DNA from: Chryseobacterium sp. ISL-80 | GTDB lineage: Bacteria; Bacillota; Bacilli; Bacillales; Cytobacillaceae | DNA: 64,000 nt | Direction of reading: 5' to 3' | NCBI GenBank assembly: GCA_018613055.1 | Contig: JAGGQZ010000016.1 | Coordinates: 1-64,000 of the forward strand | Part shown: positions 23,792 to 32,881 of the stretch, one piece after another | How the letters are laid out: every line of letters begins with the position of its first letter | Position numbering within the stretch: the stretch's first letter is position 1 | Position numbers and translations under genes: made by a program | Notes under the pieces: generated by a model | Told to the model about the DNA's origin: nothing | The model's database searches: none | What the model saw: only the letters and a program-made list of their open reading frames with translations

Positions 23792-23862
23792 TTGTTTCTT
23801 TCTTTGTGACTTTTCTGGTGCAGATTAGCCAATTTCACAAATTTATTTAGTCCAATGACATA

Positions 23863-23897
23863 CAAAAAAGCAGCTTTCATGGCAAAAAGCTGCTTCA
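23863..23897 (-). terminator. Terminator of the 84-residue protein gene
   Basis: Stem AAGCAGCTTT / AAAGCTGCTT followed by a T run on the minus strand. Confidence 0.82.
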
Positions 23898-23920
23898 TGT
23901 TGAATCTATTCTATTATATT

Positions 23921-24175
23921 TTAAAAACTCATTTCAAGTTTTAAGGAGGCTTGCTCGTTGATCGTCTGTACCGAGGAATTAAGGGCTTGCGGAATTTCCC
24001 GTTCTACTTTATCTAGAAGTCTGCTAGTTTTTTCTAATTGCAATGAATGGACATTGTACATTTTTTCCCGGACTCCTTGCAAAGATTCAAGCAAATTCAT
24101 GTCTGTTTCTTCAAGGCAATGGGCCATTTCAGTCAACATCCCTAAAAACTCTTCTCTTTCGATTCCTTGTTTCAT
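23921..24175 (-). CDS. 84-residue coiled-coil hypothetical protein
   Basis: A short soluble protein, nearly all predicted helix (MAHCLEETDMNLLESLQGV, then QLEKTSRLLDKVEREIPQAL). AGGAGAGATAATC precedes the ATG. By position it corresponds to the yppD region of B. subtilis, but I cannot confirm homology. Its ribosome site overlaps the stop of a possible 35-residue frame just upstream, so the two may be co-translated. Confidence 0.65.
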   Translation of the reverse strand: MKQGIEREEFLGMLTEMAHCLEETDMNLLESLQGVREKMYNVHSLQLEKTSRLLDKVEREIPQALNSSVQTINEQASLKLEMSF

Positions 24176-24186
24176 GATTATCTCTC

Positions 24187-24294
24187 CTAACTTGGTATTT
24201 TAAGGTCTGGCAGAATGAACCCCAGTGCGCGACGACGAATCTTTCCTAATGGATTTCCAGTCTCTTGATTGTAAAATTCTACCCTGGGACGCAA
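24187..24294 (-). CDS. 35-residue basic protein, TTG start (candidate)
   Basis: A frame starting at TTG reads RPRVEFYNQETGNPLGKIR, then RRALGFILPDLKIPS, and stops at TAG inside the ribosome site of the next gene. The composition looks protein-like and the spacing looks operonic. Against it, AAGGAGG directly abuts the TTG with no spacer, and no ATG is available. It may be a real small gene with an odd start or the remains of one. The rest of 24295-24420 holds nothing recognisable. Confidence 0.35.
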   Translation of the reverse strand: MRPRVEFYNQETGNPLGKIRRRALGFILPDLKIPS

Positions 24295-24430
24295 CCTCCT
24301 TCATGGTTGACAAAACTAGAAGGGATTCGGCAAACAAAGTGTTTTTCAGCAGTGAACTTTACAGTCTTCGACATGGCCAAATCGTATGAAAACCGAACAA
24401 ATGAACAAACTAAGGTCGGGAGGTGTTCAC

Positions 24431-24538
24431 ATGAATAAAAAACAACGTAAAACCGCGCAGCAGCCGAATAAAATGGCAGAGAAAAAAGCTGGCTATGGCG
24501 ACAAAAAGCTTGAAGGACCTAACCGCCCGGCTGAATGA
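24431..24538 (+). CDS. sspM: Small acid-soluble spore protein SspM-like
   Basis: A 35-residue basic protein, MNKKQRKTAQQ...KKLEGPNRPAE. The end DKKLEGPNRP closely matches B. subtilis SspM (KKLGGPNRPS), a minor spore-core protein made in the forespore. GGGAGGTG lies 5 bases before the ATG, and a strong terminator follows the stop. Minor SASPs of this kind are lost at germination; their exact role is unknown. Sigma-G control is expected from the family. Confidence 0.8.
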   Translation: MNKKQRKTAQQPNKMAEKKAGYGDKKLEGPNRPAE

Positions 24539-24540
24539 TG

Positions 24541-24572
24541 AAAAAAAAGCAAGGGGACCCCTTGCTTTTTTG
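24541..24572. terminator. sspM terminator, shared with yppC
   Basis: Stem AAAAAGCAAGGGG / CCCCTTGCTTTTT, with T run on the plus strand and A run on the other side, so it works both ways. Confidence 0.85.
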
Positions 24573-24582
24573 TTTGTCCGCA

Positions 24583-25575
24583 TTACTCTGGAGTGAACAA
24601 TTCTTTTACCGTTATCATAGCATGCAGCTGTTTTTGCTTATTCTTATACCATTTTGTCAGATGGATAGGATGCCTGTGTTTCGGGTCGGGATTGAACCAT
24701 TCCCGGCGAAACTTCCGCTGTTTAAACCAATCCCCTTGCCGGCGGTAATGGTGGTGGATGATTGGATAAGTACACCGAAGGTATGGCGTGTCCCTCTTTT
24801 TGTGATTCGGGAAGTATTTCTCGTAATCATATCTGGATGCCGTATGTTCTGTATTTAAGGCGAATTCAAGAAATGAAGGGTAATAACGAGGGTCGAATAG
24901 GATCGATGCCAGCCGCTTCCCCAAATTGATCCTTTTGCTGATAAATTTGAAACCATTTACGCTTGCTCCGTATAGCTCACCTTCACATGTAGGAAAGAGG
25001 ACTGTACTGAAATGAAGGTGATCTTCAAAAGAAAACATGGACGTATTGAAGACTCTCCTCTTATATACCGGTTCCTTGATCACCGGTTCCTGTATCACAT
25101 TTTGTTCATTGATAATCAGTGCTGTCATCAGCCGTCTTTTATCTCCATACTTCCAAAATTCCTTCCACTCTCTCTCCATAAAAGCCGAAACATCAAGAAA
25201 TTGAAGCAAGTGAAACATTGGTGTGCTTTTTATCGTCGAATAAGAGTACAAAAGCAGCTGTGCATATGCATCTCGAAAAATCAGCCAATTCGCCCGTTCA
25301 TATGTTAGGAATAATCGTTTGCGGATAGCAGGAGAAAGCATTCTCGGAAACCAGTCACCTTCCAGGTCACACATATTGTAGCCTCCATTCCTGGATACCA
25401 TGCTTGCAAGGAAGGACCAAATCATTTCGGGATATCTGAGATAGAAATCCTGATAGGCTTGTGTTCTTGAGATATTGTCCAGGTTTTTGTTGGCCGTTTC
25501 GATTCTGATTTTTTTGATTATCTCTGCTTCTTCATCCGGCAGGTTTGAAAATTGAGGAATATGGGTCATTGACAC
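24583..25575 (-). CDS. yppC: YppC-family protein (DUF2515)
   Basis: A 330-residue soluble protein with many aromatic residues, for example RYPEMIWSFLASMVSRNGGY and DLEGDWFPRMLSPAIRKRLF (about 45-90). The C-terminus is strongly basic with HxH-rich stretches (YPIIHHHYRRQGDWFKQRKF). It matches DUF2515, B. subtilis YppC, of unknown function. A GTG at 25575 follows GAGGAAGAG; the ATG two codons later is an alternative. It is divergent from recU, as in B. subtilis. Confidence 0.85.
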   Translation of the reverse strand: MSMTHIPQFSNLPDEEAEIIKKIRIETANKNLDNISRTQAYQDFYLRYPEMIWSFLASMVSRNGGYNMCDLEGDWFPRMLSPAIRKRLFLTYERANWLIFRDAYAQLLLYSYSTIKSTPMFHLLQFLDVSAFMEREWKEFWKYGDKRRLMTALIINEQNVIQEPVIKEPVYKRRVFNTSMFSFEDHLHFSTVLFPTCEGELYGASVNGFKFISKRINLGKRLASILFDPRYYPSFLEFALNTEHTASRYDYEKYFPNHKKRDTPYLRCTYPIIHHHYRRQGDWFKQRKFRREWFNPDPKHRHPIHLTKWYKNKQKQLHAMITVKELFTPE

Positions 25576-25692
25576 ACCGTTTCTCTTCCTTTTTTATAGG
25601 TTGTTCTTAGAGTGAAGTGAAATGGGGCTTTTTATTCAACCAAAAAACTTTTAAATTTGGTATGATATAGAGTAGTCTGCGAGGTGGTCAGC

Positions 25693-26310
25693 TTGATTTT
25701 CAATTATCCAAACGGAAAAAAATATATTCCAGCTGCAAATAAAGAGACAGCACCAAAAACAAAAAAACAAAAGAATGCAGCATATAGCAACAGAGGGATG
25801 ACATTGGAGGAGGACCTCAATGAAACCAACTCCTTTTATCTTGACCGAAACATTGCGGTAATCCATAAGAAGCCTACACCTGTCCAAATCGTCAATGTGG
25901 ATTATCCGCGAAGGAGTGCAGCGGTCATTAAAGAGGCATACTTTAAACAAGCTTCTACTACAGACTATAATGGTGTTTATAAAGGAAAATATATTGATTT
26001 TGAGGCAAAGGAGACGAAGTTTTCTACATCTTTTCCATTAAAAAACTTTCATGAACACCAAATTGTCCATATGAAAGCCGTCCTGGAGCAAGGAGGAATC
26101 TGTTTTGTCATCCTCCGGTTTTCGACTGAGGAGGAAATCTACCTCCTTGAAGCAAGCAATTTGCTTACTTTTTGGGAGAGAATGACCAAAGGCGGCAGGA
26201 AGTCGATCACAAAGGAAGAAGTGATTGATTGCGGTCATAAAATCCCGCTTGGGCTCCATCCAAGGATTGACTATATCAAAGTTATCGATTATCTTTATAA
26301 ACTTAGTTAG
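25693..26310 (+). CDS. recU: Holliday junction resolvase RecU
   Basis: Cuts Holliday junctions during recombinational repair and chromosome segregation. The 205-residue protein keeps [20 protein letters not shown] (about 35-55), the catalytic core [18 protein letters not shown] with D and E-x-K (about 95-112) and [11 protein letters not shown]. The TTG at 25693, 6 bases after GAGGTGG, matches the B. subtilis start; the GTG at 25684 lies in the ribosome site. It is the first gene of the recU-ponA operon, 32 bases ahead of ponA. Confidence 0.95.
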   Translation: MIFNYPNGKKYIPAANKETAPKTKKQKNAAYSNRGMTLEEDLNETNSFYLDRNIAVIHKKPTPVQIVNVDYPRRSAAVIKEAYFKQASTTDYNGVYKGKYIDFEAKETKFSTSFPLKNFHEHQIVHMKAVLEQGGICFVILRFSTEEEIYLLEASNLLTFWERMTKGGRKSITKEEVIDCGHKIPLGLHPRIDYIKVIDYLYKLS

Positions 26311-26342
26311 TTTTTCGATTGCGAGAAAGGAATGAACTAAAC

Positions 26343-28985
26343 ATGGCACAAAAACCTCAGACAAGAGAGGAGCGACGCAGACAGCAGGCAGCCAGGAACA
26401 AGAAACCCAAAGGCAAGAAAGCGAAAAAAGGAATGTTCAAGAAAATTTTCCTGACGCTGATCGCCCTGGGCATCATAGGCATGCTGACTGGTATCGCTAC
26501 ATTTGCATTCATGATACAGGATACGCCAAAGCTTGATGAATCCTTGCTCAAAGACCCGATCTCATCAAAGATCTATGATAAAGACAAGAAACTCGTAACA
26601 GAAGTAGGCTCACAAAACAGGGATTATGTTGCTTATGAGGACATACCCAAACTAGTAGAAAACGCCTTTTTGGCTACTGAAGATGTCCGATTCTACAAAC
26701 ATAATGGAATCGATGTCATTCGTCTTGGCGGAGCAGTCATTGCCAATGTCACGAATGGATTTGGCTCTGAGGGTGCTTCCACCATTACACAGCAGGTCGT
26801 GAAAAACTACTTCCTGGGCTTTGAAAAGACAATCTCCAGGAAAGCACAGGAAGCATGGCTCGCTTATCAGCTTGAACAGAAATATACAAAACATCAAATC
26901 TTCGAGATGTATGTAAATAAAATTTATATGTCCGAAAACATGCATGGGGTCCTGACAGCTTCAAGGACGTATTTTGGCAAGGATTTGGATCAGCTTGAGC
27001 TTCATGAAGCGGCTCTGCTGGCAGGAATGCCTCAAAGTCCAAATAACTACAATCCCTTTACGAATCCAGAAAAAGCAGAGAAGCGCAGGAATATTGTCTT
27101 ATCCCTGATGAACCAGCATGGATTCATCTCAAAGGAAGAGATGGAAAAGGCACAAAAGATTCCTGTAGAATCCAGTCTCGTCAAGGAAGAAAACAGGAAG
27201 AACAAGGACGAAGAGCCTTTCGATGCGTTTGTCGATATGGTCATTGAAGAAGTAACTGAAAAGACCGATTTCGATATTTTTTCCGATGGACTTGAGATTT
27301 ATACAACCCTTGATCCTAACGCCCAGACGCATGTTGAGAATATCCTGAATACAGATGCTGCGGTTCAATACCCAAATGATGAATTTCAGGCAGGCATCAC
27401 CCTTCTCGACACGAAAACCGGGGAAATACGTGCGATTGGCGGGGGCCGCAACCAGCAGGTCAAGCGTGGCCTGAATTATGCTATTGATGTAAAAAGGCAG
27501 CCAGGTTCAACAATCAAGCCTATCCTAGACTATGGTCCGGCAATAGAGTATTTGCACTGGGGTACCTACCACATGCTTGAAGATAAACCTATGACCTATT
27601 CAACGGGTGACCCGATCAGGAACTGGAACAACAAGTATAACGGCGTCATGACAATGAGAATGGCTCTGGCAAAGTCTATCAACATCCCTGCCCTACAGGC
27701 ATTCCAGGCTGTAGGTCTGGAAAAGGCAAGGGAATTCGGTTCCAATCTCGGATTGACACTTGATGATCCTTTCTATGAATCAGCATCTATCGGTTCCAAA
27801 GAAATAGCTCCAATTGAAATGGCTGGGGCATATGCAGCATTCGGAAACAACGGATTCTATACGGAGCCATATTCAGTAAAGAAAATTGTACTCCGGGACA
27901 AGACAGAAATTGATCTCACACCTGAGACTGAAGTGGTCATGAAGGATTATACTGCCTTTATGATTTCTGATATGTTGAAAACGGCAATCACGCAAGGAAC
28001 CGGGGCAACATACGCCAATATCTCAAACCTTCATGTTGCCGGTAAAACAGGAACAACGAATTACACGGAAGAGGATATCGATAAATTCGGAATCAAGGAA
28101 GGCGGCGTGCCAGATTCCTGGTTTGTTGGGTATACAACAAGGTATACTGCCTCAGTCTGGACGGGTTACAGTGACCGGAAAACCGGACTTTACGGTACAG
28201 AACAAAAAATATCACAGATGCTATTCAAAGATCTGATGACCTATGTCTCTAAAGATGTAGATACACCGGATTTCACTGTTCCGAAGAGTGTTGAAAGAGT
28301 AAAAATTGAAAAAGGCACAATGCCTGCCAAGCTTGCCAGTGAGTATACTCCAAAGGATCAGATCCTTTACGAGTGGGCAGTGAAAGGAAATGTACCGAAG
28401 GAAACATCCAAGAAATTTGAAAAGCTTGAAACTCCTTCAAAGCTTGAAGCCGCATATGATGAAGTGAAAAATGAAATCATCCTAACTTGGGAATTCAAAC
28501 AGGATAACAAGGAAGATGTCCAATTCGAGGTAACTGCATCCCTTGATGAAGGTCCTGAGCAGGAATTAACGAAGACGACCGAAACCGGTTTGAAAATCGC
28601 CAATGCAGTTCCAGGCGGAATATATTCCTTCAAAGTAACGGCTGTTCGTGGTGATCAGCGTTCTGAACCAGCTACCCTGAAAATTGAAGTCCCAGATTTC
28701 TCTTTGCCTGGAGATGGTGAAGGTGATGAAGGCGAAGACGGCAATGGTAATGGGAATGATAACGGGAATGGCAATGGGAACGGGAACGGAAACGGAAATG
28801 GAAATGGAAATGGTAATGGTAATGGTAATGGTAACGGAAATGGCAACGACACCGGAAATGGCAACGACACCGGAAATGGTAATGACACCGGAACTGGAGA
28901 CGTTACCGGTGAAGGCACTGGTGAGGCCGGCGGTACCGGAAGCAATAATGATAGTGGCGGCACTGGAAACGGAGACGGTGATTAA
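26343..28985 (+). CDS. ponA: Class A penicillin-binding protein PBP1
   Basis: A bifunctional peptidoglycan glycosyltransferase/transpeptidase of 880 residues. The order is: basic cytoplasmic tail; membrane helix (about 35-58); GT51 domain with TEDVRFYKHNGID (catalytic E, about 112) and SEGASTITQQVVKNYFL; transpeptidase with serine motif PGSTIKP (about 387), SIN (about 445) and KTGTTN (about 568); a fibronectin-III-like domain (about 695-790); and an Asn/Gly-rich tail (about 797-880). The ATG at 26343 follows AAAGGAA. Its localisation partner gpsB is at 13532. The repeated tail is coded by hexanucleotide repeats and may vary in length between strains. Confidence 0.95.
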   Translation: MAQKPQTREERRRQQAARNKKPKGKKAKKGMFKKIFLTLIALGIIGMLTGIATFAFMIQDTPKLDESLLKDPISSKIYDKDKKLVTEVGSQNRDYVAYEDIPKLVENAFLATEDVRFYKHNGIDVIRLGGAVIANVTNGFGSEGASTITQQVVKNYFLGFEKTISRKAQEAWLAYQLEQKYTKHQIFEMYVNKIYMSENMHGVLTASRTYFGKDLDQLELHEAALLAGMPQSPNNYNPFTNPEKAEKRRNIVLSLMNQHGFISKEEMEKAQKIPVESSLVKEENRKNKDEEPFDAFVDMVIEEVTEKTDFDIFSDGLEIYTTLDPNAQTHVENILNTDAAVQYPNDEFQAGITLLDTKTGEIRAIGGGRNQQVKRGLNYAIDVKRQPGSTIKPILDYGPAIEYLHWGTYHMLEDKPMTYSTGDPIRNWNNKYNGVMTMRMALAKSINIPALQAFQAVGLEKAREFGSNLGLTLDDPFYESASIGSKEIAPIEMAGAYAAFGNNGFYTEPYSVKKIVLRDKTEIDLTPETEVVMKDYTAFMISDMLKTAITQGTGATYANISNLHVAGKTGTTNYTEEDIDKFGIKEGGVPDSWFVGYTTRYTASVWTGYSDRKTGLYGTEQKISQMLFKDLMTYVSKDVDTPDFTVPKSVERVKIEKGTMPAKLASEYTPKDQILYEWAVKGNVPKETSKKFEKLETPSKLEAAYDEVKNEIILTWEFKQDNKEDVQFEVTASLDEGPEQELTKTTETGLKIANAVPGGIYSFKVTAVRGDQRSEPATLKIEVPDFSLPGDGEGDEGEDGNGNGNDNGNGNGNGNGNGNGNGNGNGNGNGNGNGNDTGNGNDTGNGNDTGTGDVTGEGTGEAGGTGSNNDSGGTGNGDGD
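28738..28912 (+). repeat. Hexanucleotide repeat tract in ponA
   Basis: About 25 near-copies of GGNAAY in frame, coding alternating Asn-Gly, with later GGNAACGACACC variants (NGNDTG). The tract encodes the disordered extracellular end of PBP1. Its unit is a multiple of three, so slippage would alter the tail length without shifting the frame. Confidence 0.8.
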
Positions 28986-29018
28986 CCTTATTCTCTTTCC
29001 ATAAAAGAAAAAAACATA

Positions 29019-29057
29019 AAAAATAAACGTCCTGATTAGTCAGGGCGTTTATTTTTT
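29019..29057. terminator. Bidirectional terminator between ponA and ypoC
   Basis: Stem AAATAAACG(T)CCTGA / TCAGG(G)CGTTTATTT with loop TTAG, T run on the plus strand and A run on the other side. Confidence 0.85.
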
Positions 29058-29371
29058 GCATGATTTAAAGCTGTCTTTCTGGCATACTGCTTTTCCTGTT
29101 CAGCGAATAATTCCGCCAGTTGCTTATAGGATTGGAAAAGGCCAGGCCTTGATGAAACAAACTCCAGTCTTTCTCGGACGTTCACGGGCTTGAGTTTACA
29201 ATCCTCAACCGAATGCACGTCTTGATTCAATCCATTCGTCGCGAAGAGGAATTGCTTGAATAATGCAATTGCCTTTTTCATTACTGGAAGTATCCGGTCA
29301 CGATCCCTGTTTGAAAAGTGATGGCGCAGTTCTGTATTGTAATGATTCCATTCATTGAGGAATTTCTCCAT
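29036..29371 (-). CDS. ypoC: YpoC-like protein
   Basis: A 111-residue helical cytoplasmic protein (MEKFLNEWNHYNTELRHHFS at the start, YKQLAELFAEQEKQYARKTA near the end). It occupies the place of B. subtilis ypoC, between nth and ponA, and is 37 bases downstream of nth on the same strand, so probably co-transcribed in the dnaD-nth-ypoC operon. The function is unknown. GGGGAGAGG lies some bases before the ATG. Confidence 0.78.
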   Translation of the reverse strand: MEKFLNEWNHYNTELRHHFSNRDRDRILPVMKKAIALFKQFLFATNGLNQDVHSVEDCKLKPVNVRERLEFVSSRPGLFQSYKQLAELFAEQEKQYARKTALNHAKNKRPD

Positions 29372-29408
29372 AACAGCGTTCCTCTCCCCGTTGGAAATAG
29401 TCCTTTGC

Positions 29409-30059
29409 TTACAGTTTATCCCTCATCCTTTTCTTGCCCTCTCTGCAAACATCAAGCAAAGGACAAGTCTCACATCTTGGATTCTGTGCTTTACAATGGT
29501 ACCGGCCAAAGAAGATCATCCTGTGATGGGTAATTGACCATTCTTCTTCAGGAATTTTCTTCATTAAAGTCTTCTCGACCTCCAGCACTGAATCCTTCCA
29601 ACGGCAAAAAGCAAGCCGTTTGCTGACACGCTCGACATGTGTATCCACTGCAATGGCAGGAACTCCGAATGCAACGGAAACAACGACATTAGCTGTTTTC
29701 CGGCCTACTCCGGGAAGCTTTGTCAATTCATCCCTGTCTGCAGGCACTACTCCTCCATATTCATCGATGAGCATCCTGCATAGATTTTGGATATTCTTCG
29801 CTTTATTACGATAAAGACCAATTGATCGGATATCCTGCTGCAGCTCCTCCAGTGTCACGGCCAAAAAATCCTCAGGAGTTTTATATTTTTCAAATAAGTT
29901 CTTCGTCACTTTATTGACAAGTGCATCTGTACACTGAGCCGACAATGCAACTGCTATCACAAGTTCAAAAGGATTGGAGTGGACCAGCTCACAGTGTGCA
30001 TTTGGGAACATCCTGCCCATTTCATCGAGACAGAACCTGATTTGCTGCTTATTTAGCAT
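29409..30059 (-). CDS. nth: Endonuclease III (DNA glycosylase/AP lyase)
   Basis: Removes oxidised pyrimidines and cuts the abasic site in base excision repair. The 216 residues show the helix-hairpin-helix and catalytic lysine in LPGVGRKTANVV (about 115-125), the catalytic aspartate in AVDTHVERV (about 138) and the C-terminal 4Fe-4S motif C-x6-C-x2-C-x5-C in CKAQNPRCETCPLLDVC (about 187-205). ATG follows GGTGAAAAATC. It lies between dnaD and ypoC as in B. subtilis. Confidence 0.96.
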   Translation of the reverse strand: MLNKQQIRFCLDEMGRMFPNAHCELVHSNPFELVIAVALSAQCTDALVNKVTKNLFEKYKTPEDFLAVTLEELQQDIRSIGLYRNKAKNIQNLCRMLIDEYGGVVPADRDELTKLPGVGRKTANVVVSVAFGVPAIAVDTHVERVSKRLAFCRWKDSVLEVEKTLMKKIPEEEWSITHHRMIFFGRYHCKAQNPRCETCPLLDVCREGKKRMRDKL

Positions 30060-30161
30060 GATTTTTCACCACATTTCTGATTTTGCTATTTTTGGGATTG
30101 TTTTCTTCAATAAACATATTGAAATGAAAAAAGAGAGAATGAATGAATTCTCTCATAACAA

Positions 30162-30869
30162 TTACTGTTCTAGCCAGTTATAAAACGGTACAGGGTTAGC
30201 GGAAACCTTAGGCTCTTCCTTCCCTGCCCTTTGAGTGCTCTGGTGCTGCCTGAATTTCCTTCCGTAACTCTTAGCCTGTTCGATTGTCTTGATTCCATTC
30301 TTTTTCCATTCAAAAAGAATCCGGTCTATGTACCGAAAATTCAATTTACCTGAAATCACAGCCTCTCTCAGGGCAGCTTTAATGATAATCGGATCATGGT
30401 GATCATCATCCATCCACATGGCGAGAGATTCACATTCAAATGGCGACAAAGGCCTGCCGAACTCTCTTTCGAACGCGGTATATAAATCTGTTTCTTCCTT
30501 CTGCTCCATAAGCTCTTTTTCCTGCTTACGTTTTAGCATGAACTGGTCAAACAGCTTATCCCACAGGGGCTCTAGTGAGTATTTTTCATATCTGATTCCA
30601 TCAGTGGAATTTCCGTCAATGATTGATATAAACCCTCTCTGGATCAGTGCTCGGAGCAAATCAGTACATTCGAAAGCGGATATCGTCATGCGGGCTGCAA
30701 GTTCAGTGGGAGTAGGAAATTCATTTCCTTTTTCAGAAAAATAGAAAACATGGAGTAATAATGCCAATTCTTGTTCGTTCAATCTCATTTCTTTGTACTG
30801 AGTCAGCAATACTGAAGGAATCGTAACATTCCCTTCTTTCAGCCAATCTAACATATCTGCTTTTTTCAT
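30162..30869 (-). CDS. dnaD: Replication initiation/restart protein DnaD
   Basis: Part of the PriA-DnaD-DnaB-DnaI system that loads the replicative helicase. The 235 residues have the N-terminal winged-helix oligomerisation domain (LLTQYKEMRLNEQELALLLH, PTPTELAARMTIS) and the C-terminal DnaB2-type DNA-binding domain (FEREFGRPLSPFECESLAMW, FRYIDRILFEWKKNGI, about 130-200). A GTG three codons upstream overlaps the ribosome site GAGGTG; the ATG at 30869 matches the B. subtilis start. In B. subtilis asnS lies just upstream; here it does not. Confidence 0.94.
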   Translation of the reverse strand: MKKADMLDWLKEGNVTIPSVLLTQYKEMRLNEQELALLLHVFYFSEKGNEFPTPTELAARMTISAFECTDLLRALIQRGFISIIDGNSTDGIRYEKYSLEPLWDKLFDQFMLKRKQEKELMEQKEETDLYTAFEREFGRPLSPFECESLAMWMDDDHHDPIIIKAALREAVISGKLNFRYIDRILFEWKKNGIKTIEQAKSYGRKFRQHQSTQRAGKEEPKVSANPVPFYNWLEQ

Positions 30870-31045
30870 TCCGGACACCTCTTTTCATAGTATAGCATGA
30901 ACAAGCCCGGCTGGTAATAAAATAGAAAAAGATTAAAAAGGGAAATTAGTCGAAAAATATCGAAAAGGTGATTCATATTTAAACCAAATGAGCTGGTTAA
31001 CAAAGCTGAAGCTTTTTGTTCCTGGCACTGAGATTACGGAGCCTT

Positions 31046-31081
31046 TCAAAAAGAAACGGAGAACCGGTTTCCAGTTCTCCG
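31046..31081 (-). terminator. aspB terminator
   Basis: Stem CGGAGAAC / GTTCTCCG, followed on the minus strand by TTTCTTTTT, ten bases after the aspB stop. It separates aspB from dnaD. Confidence 0.82.
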
Positions 31082-31090
31082 TCTGCTGTT

Positions 31091-32278
31091 TTATGCACGA
31101 CTGTTAACAAAGCCATGAATTCGGCTGATTGCTTCCTCCAATTGGCTGAGTGATGTGGCGTAAGAAAGGCGCATAAAGTCCGGAGCCCCAAAACCAGAGC
31201 CAGGAACAACAGCAACATTCGCTTCAGTCAGCAGTTTTTCCGCAAACTCATCTACATCCTTACAGCCTGTCATCAGGGCAGCTTCTTTTGCATTCGGGAA
31301 CAGGTAAAATGCTCCCTGAGGCTTGATGCAGCTGATTCCCGGGATCTCATTCAACTTGAGGTGAATAATCTCGAGCCTTTCCTCAAAAGCGGTACGCATC
31401 GTCTCGACCTCTTTCTGCGATCCCGCGTATGCTGCGATTGTCGCATATTGTGCCGGAGTAGTCGGATTCGAGGTACTATGGCTTGCAAGGTCTGTCATTG
31501 CCTTGATGATGATGCTGTCGCCCGCTGCATAACCGATTCTCCACCCCGTCATGGAATGGGATTTTGAAACGCCATTGATGATGATGGTCTGCTTTTTCAA
31601 CTTCTCTGAAAGTTGTGCGATCGAGATGTGTTCAGCTTCACCATAAATTAATTTTTCATAGATTTCATCCGAAATGATCAGTATGCCCTTTTCAAGACAA
31701 ACATCTCCAAGTGCCTGCAATTCCTCTTTTGAATAAACCATTCCCGTAGGATTGCTCGGCGAATTGATGATGACTGCCTTGGTCTTATCCGTCACCTTCT
31801 CCTTCAGCTGAGCTGGAGTGATCTTGAAATTATTTTGTTCCAGCCCTTCAACATAGACTGGAGTTCCCCCTGCCAGCTTTACTTGCTCTGGATAACTGAC
31901 CCAATAAGGGATTGGAATGATGACCTCGTCGCCCTCATTAAGCAGAACTTGGAATAATGTGTACAATGCATGCTTTGCACCACTGGTGACAATGATTTCG
32001 TTCAACTGATACTCAAGCTCCTGATCTGCTTTTAATTTCGCTGCGATTTCCTTTTTCAATTCAGGAAGCCCGCCTGAAGGAGTATATTTTGTGAATCCCT
32101 CATTCATCGATTTCACCGCCGCATCGATTATATGCTGCGGTGTATTGAAGTCAGGCTCACCTGCTCCAAGTCCGATTACGTCTTTTCCCTGTGCTTTCAA
32201 TTCTTTTGCCTTTGCCGTGATGGCCAAAGTTGATGAAGGTGTGAGTGCTCCCACTCTGCCGGCTAACTGGATCTCCAT
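31091..32278 (-). CDS. aspB: Aspartate aminotransferase, class I
   Basis: A PLP enzyme that makes aspartate from oxaloacetate and glutamate. The 395 residues show the substrate-loop GAGEPDFNTP (about 38), SPSNPTGMVY (about 170), IISDEIYEKLIYG (PLP aspartate and tyrosine) and the PLP lysine in NGVSKSHSMTGWRIGY (about 235). ATG follows AGGAGG. It forms a likely operon with ypmB and ypmA upstream, as in B. subtilis. Confidence 0.95.
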   Translation of the reverse strand: MEIQLAGRVGALTPSSTLAITAKAKELKAQGKDVIGLGAGEPDFNTPQHIIDAAVKSMNEGFTKYTPSGGLPELKKEIAAKLKADQELEYQLNEIIVTSGAKHALYTLFQVLLNEGDEVIIPIPYWVSYPEQVKLAGGTPVYVEGLEQNNFKITPAQLKEKVTDKTKAVIINSPSNPTGMVYSKEELQALGDVCLEKGILIISDEIYEKLIYGEAEHISIAQLSEKLKKQTIIINGVSKSHSMTGWRIGYAAGDSIIIKAMTDLASHSTSNPTTPAQYATIAAYAGSQKEVETMRTAFEERLEIIHLKLNEIPGISCIKPQGAFYLFPNAKEAALMTGCKDVDEFAEKLLTEANVAVVPGSGFGAPDFMRLSYATSLSQLEEAISRIHGFVNSRA

Positions 32279-32320
32279 CCCATTTCCTCCTATATTTTAA
32301 TTGCGCTCCATAGAACACGT

Positions 32321-32806
32321 TTATAAATTATCAATTGCCCTCAATTTCTCGCCCGTCTCGAAATCGACATAATAATAATTGATGGTGTCGCTGTTTTTTC
32401 GGTAATAAATCTCCCAGGCTGGCCTGTCCGTCTTTTGGATTCTGGCCATGCCAAGCCTTACCGCGACGATTTCATCAGGATTTTTTTCCTGATATAGTTT
32501 ATTTAACGCTTCTTTTTTCGTGATTCCATTTTTAGCATTTCTCGTGATCAATTCACCATTTTTTTCATTGATCCAGACATATACGTCTTCCTGCCTGGCA
32601 TTTTTCCCTGTCATGACATAATAAGTTTCCTCACCACTGTACAGATTGAAGTCAGTGAAATCAGACAGGTTCGTTTCTTTTGCTGCAATCTTCACAGCCT
32701 TATTTTCTGCAGCACTTACTGGCTCAATCGCATTCAAGTAAACATTCACCAGGATTCCCATGATGATTGCCACTAAAAGAACACTCAGTAAAATCCACTT
32801 TTTCAC
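32321..32806 (-). CDS. ypmB: YpmB-like secreted/anchored protein with PepSY-type domains
   Basis: A 161-residue protein with a basic N-terminus and one membrane helix (WILLSVLLVAIIMGILVNV, about 4-22), then an extracytoplasmic region containing PepSY-like segments (EKNGELITRNAKNGITKKEA, YYYVDFETGEKLRAIDNL). The GTG at 32806, after AAAGAAGGG, gives exactly the B. subtilis YpmB length. The function is unknown; some PepSY proteins modulate proteases or sit in cell-envelope control. It lies in the operon with aspB and ypmA. Confidence 0.85.
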   Translation of the reverse strand: MKKWILLSVLLVAIIMGILVNVYLNAIEPVSAAENKAVKIAAKETNLSDFTDFNLYSGEETYYVMTGKNARQEDVYVWINEKNGELITRNAKNGITKKEALNKLYQEKNPDEIVAVRLGMARIQKTDRPAWEIYYRKNSDTINYYYVDFETGEKLRAIDNL

Positions 32807-32881
32807 ATGTATCCCTTCTTTATGTAAGCTCACTTCACCGCTCACCTTATTGAACAAGCGGTAAAATAAAAGATATTTTCA

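Noticed and set aside
28655-28963. Proline/leucine-rich frame on the minus strand
   Set aside because: It is the antisense shadow of the Asn/Gly-coding hexamer tract of ponA.
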